Assembly: GCF_901933205.1 (NCBI RefSeq)
Contig: NC_044573.1
Location: 27,463,493 to 27,527,492, forward strand
Direction: 5' to 3'
DNA length: 64,000 nt
Source: Camarhynchus parvulus
Lineage: Eukaryota; Chordata; Aves; Passeriformes; Thraupidae
Shown: in pieces, positions 54,536-64,000 of the stretch
Position numbering within the stretch: the first letter of the stretch is position 1
How the letters are laid out: each line of letters begins with the position of its first letter
The notes under the pieces: generated by a model
What the model was told of the DNA's origin: nothing
The model's database searches: none
The model's input: only the letters and a program-made list of their open reading frames with translations
Made by a program: the position numbers and the translations under genes

Positions 54536-56734
54536 GGGAACACAAACACAATCAGTAGTTGGCAGATTTTGGGTGGAACACTATTTACCTACTACTTGTT
54601 CTTAAAATAGAACCAGTATTTTTAACAGGTTTTAAGGACTGAATTAAATTAAAAGATCTTTTCTGCCTTCCTCAAGATACAATTTTAATCAGCTTGCCAA
54701 CTGCATTATCAATTTATTACTAGGTTACTGAAATACACTGGTGCAGTCGAAGTTCAAAAACATACCAAATTATTAAAAAGATCTTTTTCATAGTGGGAAA
54801 AAAAAGTACTTCTACTGAATTTTTAAGTTTCCATTTCTTTAGAGGACATAGCAGAAATAACGCCAGTTGAGATACTAGAGGAATCTGTATCAGTGCATCT
54901 AAGTGTGGATAGCTTCAAGACAGCCTATAAAGTTAAGGCAGGGCTTTAACTGAGGAGGGTAACTGAGAAGACATTTTGCATTAAAAAAATTGACTATAAA
55001 AGAAAGAAGACATTTCTAAGTCTAGCAACATTTATCTGGTACAGATTGAGATTCTCTGAGGGAGTCTCTATTTGTTTCTAGTTTCCCAAACATGAAGTCT
55101 TTCTGACACACATGGATACATTCACACATCCTGACAGCATTTGGTACTATTTTATCCCAGAAGGGTACCAAGAAGATAAGCACATTAAAGTTTGCAAAAA
55201 CATATATTCTAATTAAAAGACAGTAAACCATTTTATCAGTAGAATAGTGCTAAGGAAATTGTGTATACTGTATTCCTTGCATATTTTCAAATCAAGCCTG
55301 GATAAAACTCCTAAACATTTAACAAAAAAATCCTTTCTGGTACTGTGGTAATTGAGACATGCAAGGGATGGCTTGTTGTCAAAAATAAGAAAAATAAAAT
55401 TCATTTTAGACATGAACCACCGTTGTCAATTTGACCATGTCAAAAATGTGACTTCTCCTTTAGTCCCCAAAAGAATGGTGAGAGAATGATGCAGAAGACT
55501 TTCCCACAAATTTTGTCAGTTTCCTTCTGTGGCTTAAGAAAATAACTTCATGGCACCATGTATTAAAGGCAGTACAAACATAACCTGCCCAAAAAAACTG
55601 CAGAAGAATAAAAGAATATGCACACACATAAAAATGAAAAAAGCCATCCCAAACCACGTCCTTTAACAGGTCACTTGTACAAAAGACACTGCTGCTAGCA
55701 CAGTGTGCTTATAAACCCTCTACACCCCTACATTCTTGACTTTAAAGGGAGTCAGATGTAGGACCTTGTTAGATATTAATTAACAAAAACAGGGAGTTGC
55801 CTTGGTGAAAAGTAAACAACATTCCAGTTGCAGAGTCTGATGTAACATGGGTGGTTGCATATAGACTCTACCATTAAACTATTAAACAAAATATGCTGAA
55901 CAGATTGGTGGATGAACAAAAATAGAATGCTAGACTTTCACACCATTAGTATAACAAACAAAATCAGGATAAATCTATCCTTTTTCTAACATTTTAAGTG
56001 TACTCAGTTGTATGCGTAAAGTACTCAGTAATGCCAGTTGCATTGCCAGGATCATTCACTGCTAATGACTAGTGCTCTATTTCAGAGTATTTGTTTACTT
56101 TTTTAAAAATTCTGCTATAGTATATGAAATTAGGGAAGGAAAATACAAATTAGCATCTGTGTATTGAAAAGCCAAATTTAAGCTTTCAGTACATAGAGCC
56201 AAAACAATCAAGTAAAATATATTTCCCAGTATTATGTGCCTTGCTGTTGCATGGCATAACACCACCCATAATACTGACCCAAATTATTCAATATTTGGTC
56301 CCATGCACTGCTCTAATTTATGTCATGCACCAGTTAGTCCAAAAGGACTATGCATTTGTGATACTTGTCAGAATGCAGAAAACTCATGCCCTTGTTCCTC
56401 ATGCTATCCCTTCACTGTGACAGCAGCAAGAGAACAACGTAATTTGACTTTCTACCAGCTCATCATGATCTCCATCCAGAACAAATCTTAGATAGCAATA
56501 TGTCCTTGAGAAGTCACCCATCCCTGTTGCTGGAGAAGCAGGATGAGACTCACCAAAAAAGCCTCTGCTTCCACACTGCAGTACATGGCATACAGCTAAT
56601 GACTGTGCAATACTGCTATGGCCAACTGCACAGCTTCGGTCTGAAGGGACATTCATGTTCCAAGGACTGGGACAACTGAGGCCTTCTCAGACTGGACTTT
56701 GAGAAGAGGTCCTCTCCTAAGGAGGGCGGCAGAG

Positions 56735-56905
56735 CAGCAGACTGGTTCCTCAGGGAGCCTGTAGTATCTCCACTGGAAAGTGCTCAAGACATGGACAGAC
56801 TCTGCAACACAAAACCTGAGCTAGTGCTGGTGCCAGTCCCATGCCAAGCAGGAAGCTGGCCCAGATGATTCAGAGTTCCTTTGCAACAAAGAGCTCTATA
56901 ACTCT
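56735..56905 (+). mobile_element. CR1 LINE, decayed 3' fragment
   Basis: It reads TTCCTCAGGGAGCCTGTAGT, then ATCTCCACTGGAAAGTGCTC, and later AGGAAGCTGGCCCAGATGAT. This follows the order of the CR1 3' end (last ORF2 codons with the W-x-x-L-P-x-E-V region, then UTR). The terminal octamers are not clear. The match is by eye and the edges are uncertain. Confidence 0.65.
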
Positions 56906-59900
56906 GGTGTGAGAACTACCCCTTACTTGCTGCAAAATAATTTTCTACAAAACCACTTGAGCTGTCCTGGGTTAAGGCACTTTATGTATTTAACGAATTG
57001 ATGTGACCTCCAAAATTTTAATGCCATACTATGAAAAGACAGTACAGAAATTCATAGTAATGAGAAATATCATCTTTTTCATGCTGAGATATGTAGTATA
57101 AATAGAATACTGTCACAGAGGGGAAAAAAGGTTTTTTCAATTATATGTAGATAAATACAATATAATGAAATGTTTTTGCTTTCACAATTGCATAAAAATC
57201 CTGAAGGTTTCCCTCCTTTTATAAATGGAAACAATTAATTCTGAAGAGAAATAATGTTAAAAAATGTAAAATAAACAGAGTTAAAAAAACTAATGTTAAA
57301 ATACTTTAAAATTAAGAACAACAAAGGCATTGGAATTGCAGACAACACTAAATGATTGTTCTGCACATGCACTGATTCTCTGTATCACACAATTAAAAGG
57401 GCTGCTAGGTTTTTATAGATCAAATGTTACCTAAACTTTGAACAAGATTTGCTTTCTCACGATGTACATTCATCATTCAACTCTCCTTGCAGTTTCTATG
57501 TCAACTGCAGGAAAAACTGTTACCTGGCATGCAAAAAACAGAGCCTCACTTCTTGAAAACAAAACAAATTTTCAGAGATGTGTCCAGAGCTGAAAACTAA
57601 CAGCCAAAAGAGAAACCAGGAAGTAGAGATGGAATGTAAAGAAAGAAAAACCCAATGGAAGGCAGTATGAGAAACCTAAGTGATAGGTAAGTGAACAAAA
57701 ACAAGAGTACCAATTTAAAACAACAGGATTTGAGGAGGTAGAAAGCGAGTTACACATTCATTACAGGCAAAAAAGAAACACAATGTTTGAGCCATGGAAC
57801 AAATTAGGAGGATCACTACATAATTGCACATACATGTCATCTAATCATCTTCCCATTACAGAGCAAAAGAAAAAAAGAAAATCTGGGAAGTCGACCAAAA
57901 ACATGACCTGAAGGAACTACCTTCACAGAATGTCCCAGAAAGCCCTGCCTGCGTGGAGAGGTCCAGGGAAGAGCAGCGGGCACACACAATCTCCCAGGAC
58001 AGACAGAGGATGCACAACTGTTTGGGTTAAAATCAAAGGCAACCTCGAAGAAAGGAAAAGGAAAGGAAAGCAAGCAGCAGCCCCACTGAAGAGCAGAACT
58101 GCTTCGCACGCAGTACTTAACATATGGAATAAACAGTACTGAGGCAACACAAGGGAACAATTAGTCTGAACGGTTTTGTAAATATCTTGGATAAATACCA
58201 GAAGAGAAGAATACTGAGGAAGACACTGACTAACTCAGGGGAGGGAAGGGGCCTCGATGGCTTTTCTGGCCTCTCTCTGTCCTTACGTGCCCTGTATTTA
58301 TATTTGAACACTTGCATTACCCAGCATATAGGCTATTTAAGGTCAGGAAAGCATTGCAGTAGCACAGCTGCCTCCAGCAAGTAGTGCTTGACATCACTAA
58401 ACCACACAGAAGAGCACAGCTCTTTCATTGGCTTCAACAGCAAATATCTGCAAGCAGAATTGTTTCGCTCTATTTGTACAGGTTTTTCCACTGCACTGTG
58501 GTGTCTGCAACTTCAGTACCAACAGAGTTTTGCCCACTGAAATTGTTAAACGGATGAAGTTTCTTCTCCATTTATTTTTAGTGGCCCCTGACCAGAAACC
58601 AGCTCAAAGAATTTAGTTTTAAAATCCAACCAAAAAGAATCTACACTTTCATCATCTTAATTTTCAGTTCTTGCCAAATTTAACTTGTCTTCCTCCATGG
58701 GTTGTTTGACACGTACTGCATGCACATTCTAAATATCACACACAAGATCTCTCATTTAAATTCAGTAATATTCTTTGTTGACACACAAGTGTGTTTTTCC
58801 AAACTATACATAAAAAGAGTCCCATTCATTAACACGATAGCCACGTGATTTGTTGCCTATAGTCTGCATGTTCCTTTAAACATAGCTGAAGTTTAGTATT
58901 GTTAGAGGATGCCTGTGCCAGGTTCAAAATTCAACAAATTCTTTTGGTTTTTTAAGGGGACTCTTCAGAGTAAAGCTCCTAGCAAAGATGCACAATATTC
59001 CTGAAGGGGAATCTGTTATCTAAGAAAAGACTGTTCAATAAAAAAGTCTCACCCTTGATAATGTATTTTATACATTTTCTCCAGGTAGGTCCAGTCACAA
59101 TCAGCCAAGCAGCTTGTAGCAGTTAAGTAGCTGGACAGAATGTGACTGTTTCATATGCCTTAAATAAAATAAGCAATACAATGAACCACATTCTTGACAA
59201 TAATTAGGGAAAAGGAAACCCACAGAAATTCTGTAGTCACATTTTAAAAATCAGCCATGATATATTTTGGGAAATGGCATCTTCCTACAATGGATAGTTA
59301 AGGAGGTATTAATGTTCCTTTCAAGAAGGCATCAAGTTTAAAATGCCACTGATTATTTGCAGGAAAGATGGGGACAGAAAGCAAAGGAAATTGAGAGGTG
59401 ATATCCAGTAGTACTGTGGGGTCAAGAAGTGTATGGGAAATAGGCAAGTTGGCAGGGAAACCAGCCCTTCTGGTAATGTCAGAGACTGCACTACAATCTT
59501 TTATCACACAAACAGAGTGTGAGACCCCTCCCTTTATGTTCTTTCTCCTGCCCATCAGATTCCCCACACTCCTTAGTTCCTCTGCCATACTCCTCAATCC
59601 ATGCTCCCTGTACTGCCACATTCCCTCCTGGAACATCAGTAACAGGAATGTGGTTCCTAGCAGGTACTACCAGCTCTCCTCAATGGGGGGATGGGGGGCA
59701 GAGGAGAAGACAACAGAGACAATCAAAACTGAGGTCTTTCACATACAACGTAAGTCTGTGTTCACACTTGTCACGGGCTGCATCTGAAAATCCTTAACTT
59801 TTCACTTTCCAGTGGTCAGAGATTTGTACCAATTGAATATGGCCATTTGGAAGCCAGCATTAAACAGTAGTTGAAGTTTTGTTAATTGTTTTAAATAACA

Positions 59901-60299
59901 AAACAGAAAAAGTCTGAAGACAGAACACTAATATGCAGATCACAATCAGAAAGTAGTTCTCTGAAAACAAATGGCTTAATCACCATATTCAGAAAGCAAA
60001 CCCCATATCCCAAATATGCAAAAATCAACTTCAAGAAAGCACACTTTGTTAAGATACCACGTTCTGTAGTGGTGGGTTTGCATTTACATCAAGAACTGGG
60101 AAAAATACCCACGCAGCAACAAAAGTGGGTTCAAAGTGTACTCTAGGAAATCTGAGTTTTCATAACTGTTGAATAAATGTGCCTTTCCATACCCACTGCA
60201 TTTTCTGCCAAGATTCTAATGAAGTCATTTAACTACTGCTTGACAGTTTTGGTAATTATTACCCAGTTAGAATGAATACAGTAGAAGAACTAAATCTCA

Positions 60300-61799
60300 G
60301 CTCTGATCTGAAAGAAAAGCCTTCCATGACCTGCTCGTGCCACTTTCCATCCGTTGCCAGCAGTCCTGGAGAACCAAGGAGGTCCCAGTTGACCAGATAT
60401 CATCAAATGTAATGACCATCTATAAGAAGGATCAGAAGGAGGCCTGTTAGGCCTTGTGCTGGGGAAGGTCATGGAGCAGATTATCTTGAGTGTCACCACA
60501 TGGCATGTGCAGGACAATCAGGGGATCAGGCACAACCACCATGGGTTTATGAAAGATGGTCTCCTTGGTCTCCTTCTGTGACAGGGTGACCCTGTGGATG
60601 AGGAAAAGGCTGCAGATGTTGTCATTGACAAACCTTTAACATCACTTCCTACCAAATTCTCCTGGAGGTGCTAGCAGCCCATGGCTTGCAAAAGTGCCGT
60701 CTTCACTGGGTAAAAAACTGGCTGGATGTCCAGGCCCAGAGAATGGTGGTGAATGGAGTTAATCCAGGGGGCAGCTGGCCACTAGTGGGGCTCCCCAGGG
60801 CTCAGAACTGGGGCCAGTCCAGTTTAAAAATCTTTACTGATGATCTGGACGAGGGGATCAAGTGCCCCTGTTTGAATTTTCAGATGACACGAAGTTGGGT
60901 GGGAGTGCTGATCTGCTGGAGCGCAGGAAGGCTCTGCAGGGGGAACTGGCCAGATCGATGGGCTGAGGCCAGCATGAGGGTCAATAAGGTGAAGTGCTGG
61001 ATCCTGCATTTGGTCACAACAACCTCTTGCAACACTAGAGACTTGGAGAACTGGATCTGAAAAGCTGTCCAGTGGAAAAGGACCTGGGGGTGCTGGTCAT
61101 TAGCAGCTGAACACGACTCACTGTGTGTCCAGGTGACTGTCCTGGGTTGACTCTCTCTCTCTCTCTCCCAAAATTTTGCTCTAAACCAAGACAGTGACAA
61201 AGAAAGCCAATGACATCCTGGTCTATATCAGAAACAGTGTGGCCAGCAGGACCAGGGGCAGTGATTGTCCCTCTGTACTAAGCACTGGGGAGGCCTCACC
61301 TCGAGCGCTGTGGCCAGTTTTGGGTCACTCACTACAAGAAGAACATTGAGGTGCTGGAGCAAGTCCAGAGAAGAGCAAAGGAGCTGCTGAAGGGTCTGGA
61401 GCACAGGTCCTGTGAAGAGCAGCTGAGGGAACTGAAGTGGTTTAGCTTAGAGAGAAGGAGGCTCAGGAGGGACCTTATCTTGCTCTCCCACTACCTGAAA
61501 GCAGGATGCAGCCAGGTGGGAGTCAGCCTCTTCTCACAAACAACAAGTGATAGAAGAAGAGGAAATGGCCTCAAGTTGCGCCAGGGGAAGTTTAGATATT
61601 AGGGAAATTTTCTTCACCTAAAGGATTGCCCAGCACTGGAACAGGCTGCCCAGAAAAGTGGTGTAGTCAGCACCTCTGGAGGTATTTAAGAGATGCGCAG
61701 ATGTGGTACTTAGGGACATGGCGGACTTGGCAGTGTTGAGTTTACATTTGAACACAATGATCTCAAAGATACTTTTCAACCTAAATGATTCTATGATTA
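60300..61799 (+). mobile_element. CR1 LINE, 1.5-kb 3' copy (ORF2 RT through 3' terminus)
   Basis: This is the best-preserved repeat in the window. In order it shows the RT N-terminal block (GGTCATGGAGCAGATTATCTT, then TGCAGGACAATCAGGGGATC), a segment encoding WVKNWLDVQAQRMVVNGV, the TDDLDEGIKC region, and the DNA for the catalytic F-x-DDTKLG box, now out of frame. Then come GWxxLH-like and AEKDLGVLV-like blocks, [48 protein letters not shown], and the 3' UTR ending AAATGATTCTATGATTA. Multiple frameshifts and stops mean no functional ORF2. It is interrupted by a 56-bp insertion at 61138-61193. The open frames at 60668-61060, 60880-61200 (reverse) and 61351-61602 are pieces or shadows of it. 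Confidence 0.95.
61138..61193. mobile_element. 56-bp LTR-like insertion with 5-bp target-site duplication, nested in CR1
   Basis: Seen: the CR1 sequence is broken after CAGGTGAC and resumes at GTGACAAAGAAAGCCAATG. The inserted block starts TGTCCTGGGTTGA and ends CTAAACCAAGACA. Those ends are imperfect inverted repeats (9 of 13 positions pair). It is bounded by TG and CA, and flanked by perfect GTGAC repeats at 61133-61137 and 61194-61198. The middle is a (CT)n run plus CCAAAATTTTGCT. Known: TG...CA ends with 5- or 6-bp duplications are the hallmark of retroviral or LTR integration. Inference: it is a severely shortened solo LTR, or a miniature non-autonomous element. It is far shorter than ordinary avian LTRs. 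Its orientation is undetermined. Confidence 0.75.
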
Positions 61800-64000
61800 G
61801 ATTTACTGATCAATTACTAGAAGCCTCAAACTTGTCAGGTAATTTTAAAATTTGATGCTGTCAGTAACTTTGAAGCACTTTTCCTCTGCAAGAGCAATTT
61901 AACTCCAAAGAGGCAGTCTTTGGAATTAAGTCTGTTTAATAACAGAGAAACTGCTGGTTCAGTTGTGATTTCCAGCAATCTAACTTTGTATCTAACTGTC
62001 GCCCTTTTTTTAAAATGCAGAATTTAACACCAGGATGTTATCAGTGAAAGGAAAAATAAATTGGCCCCAGAAAAACTCCAAATTCCCCTATATATGAATT
62101 TTACCTGAACCAGATTTATCCACTGCATTTTGAAGAAACACCTAGTCAGTAATTGTTAAGGTTAACATTTAACCACAGTTACCAGACCCTATTACAGCCA
62201 TACCAAAAGACACACAATAAAAAGATGAAACCTACAAATTTCTTTCGTCAGCATAATTAATGTTGCAGAAAACATTTCAAGGAGTTCAAACTGTCCATAC
62301 CACTGGTCCAGAGTTCTTCAGGACCTTTTGCTCCTGAAATGAATTTCAATGTCACAATAAACACAATCTAAGAAAGTAATTTAAAAAGTAACCCCTACTG
62401 CAGATAGAGAGGAAGATTTCAAAAATACTAAGTACTGACCTAGCTAGTAATGAAGATGACAGCAACTAATTTTGACTAATTAAAAGTGCTTTTAACAATC
62501 TCACTGTACAAAAATACAAGTCTAAACATATGGGCAACAGTAAAGAATCAGGAACACCTTAATGAATAATGTCTGATGTCCCCTCAAAAAATTACTTTGT
62601 TCTGGTTTTTCTTCATTATCACTCTTTGTAGGTGGATAAACATGCCTAGAGGCAGTGATATCACAATAAAATCCCAAGGAAGATATTTTAGTTGAGTACA
62701 GCTTTATAATGACACTTAGAAATTCCTGTGTTGAAACACAGATTATTACAATGAAAGGTGGCATACTCATAGCACATGACAACTAACATGATACAGAATT
62801 GGATGTTTAATTAGGGTAGCCTGAAATAAATTACATGTGCACAAGTGAAAAAGGGCAACAAATTAATGGAGAGATTCAATCTAAAGGAATCAAATTGATT
62901 TAAAATTTGTGAAATTTCTGTAGACCATTCTACCCTAGTCAGAAGTATGCAGAGGGAGTTGAAGAGGGCTGTATTGAATCACGTTTTCTTTTCTTTTGTG
63001 ATCTTTTACTAATGAATTTTTCTATATGTGTATTTCAACCATACAAGAAAATACTTTAAGTGATAAAGTGCTTGATATATCATGTAAAAATACTCCCTCC
63101 ATCATCACATTACAGAACCTTAAACATACAGGGTGACTCTCAGAGCCTGACAAAACCTCTGGAAGACACAAACCCTTCCCAATACTCAGCTCTAAGTTTT
63201 GCTCTGAGACTCGAGGAAACACTGAGCTCTGGATTGCCACAAAAGGGACATCAGACCAAAAACTGTCCCTATCTCCTATAAAGGGAAACTAGTACCTCAT
63301 TACCTAGCAACAGAAGTGGTCCCACTGAACTTCCTCAAGTATTTTATACCTCGACAAATAGGTCTAATTGCTTAGTCTCTTAAATGACTTTAAAATCTCA
63401 CTAACTGAGCCATTTAAAGACAGCATTAACATATCCAGCATTAAAGCACCATTTAGATGATGGACACATAATCTTAGCTCTCCTACAACTATTTTCACTA
63501 ATTGCTCTATAGCAGTTTCAGAGGGAAGAAAAAAAAAAGAACAATCAGTACAGTTGAACACCTGGAATAGAAGTACAAATCAATCTGCTTTGACTGCCAG
63601 TCCCAGTCTGTCCTGATCTCTTCTGAAGCTGTCAACATGCCATCAAAAGTTGTTAGCAGCAAAACAGATTATTTTGTGGACACAAGAAGAGTGCAAAGCA
63701 GCGCTAGGCTGGCAATCAGGTTATGGTACTGGCTATAGTTTCTGAAGCCTTGGCTGATGAGGGCATGGCACACACAGCAGGCAGTAAATATGTCTGATGC
63801 ACTGGCCAGGCACTGACCAAACAAAGCCTAATGGAACAGGAAACTGTGCAAAACAACTGCCATTCCTTCTGCTTCCCATGTCTGCAAAGGGATTTGAAGA
63901 AGCCATGGACTGCCACGGATGACTACTAACAATTCTACTGAAATCATAAATTCACAAGAATAATCACATTTTAGTATGCCAAATTGAAGATCTTCTGACT

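Larger units (their letters stand above)
32996..64000 (-). other. BABAM2: BABAM2 intron, upstream side, at least 31 kb (incomplete)
   Basis: Everything from 32996 to the window end appears to be one large intron before the exon at 32995-32896. I looked on the reverse strand for the preceding coding block, which in vertebrates reads YPKLYLSPRIEH just before this junction, and found none, so it lies beyond 64000. The intron holds CR1 fragments at 33548-33843, 48785-49570, 53338-53605, 56735-56905 and 60300-61799, an LTR-like insertion (61138-61193), a G12 run (51574-51585), an A18 run (54518-54535) and AT-rich low-complexity sequence (40576-40640). Between these I see no gene. Confidence 0.85.

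Noticed and set aside
60880..61200. 106-codon minus-strand frame
   Set aside because: It is antisense to a decayed CR1 and runs through the nested insertion, so it is a shadow frame.

Overview
The window is vertebrate nuclear DNA, almost certainly from a bird. It is AT-rich and intron-dominated, has no long open reading frames, and carries CR1 LINE fragments of the avian type in both orientations. There are no bacterial-style genes or operons, no rRNA genes, no convincing tRNA gene and no CRISPR array. The reading frames of 60-154 codons scattered through it are chance frames or decayed CR1.

The only gene I can support is BABAM2 (also called BRE or BRCC45), on the minus strand. Four coding exons are recognisable, in transcript order 32995-32896, 30950-30880, 29425-29343 and 14904-14751. 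Each has AG/GT splice sites and the exon phases join without error. Together they give 408 coding bases, about residues 228-363 of the roughly 383-residue human protein. This is the C-terminal UEV-like part of the scaffold subunit of the BRCA1-A and BRISC K63-deubiquitinase complexes. Earlier exons must lie beyond 64000. The short final coding exon was not found and probably lies before position 1.

Layout: 1-14750 is intron downstream of the last visible exon, with a minus-strand CR1 3' end at 10047-10545. 14905-29342 is a 14.4-kb intron with an internal CR1 ORF2 fragment at 23090-23515 and a CR1 tail at 26600-26661. The three middle exons sit within 3.7 kb (29343-32995). 32996-64000 is the start-proximal intron, at least 31 kb long. 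It holds CR1 copies at 33548-33843 (+), 48785-49570 (+, old and decayed), 53338-53605 (-), 56735-56905 (+) and 60300-61799 (+, the best preserved).

The most interesting feature outside the gene is a 56-bp TG...CA insertion at 61138-61193 inside the 60300-61799 CR1. It is flanked by perfect 5-bp duplications (GTGAC) and looks like a miniature LTR-type element. I found no evidence for a previously undescribed multi-gene system.
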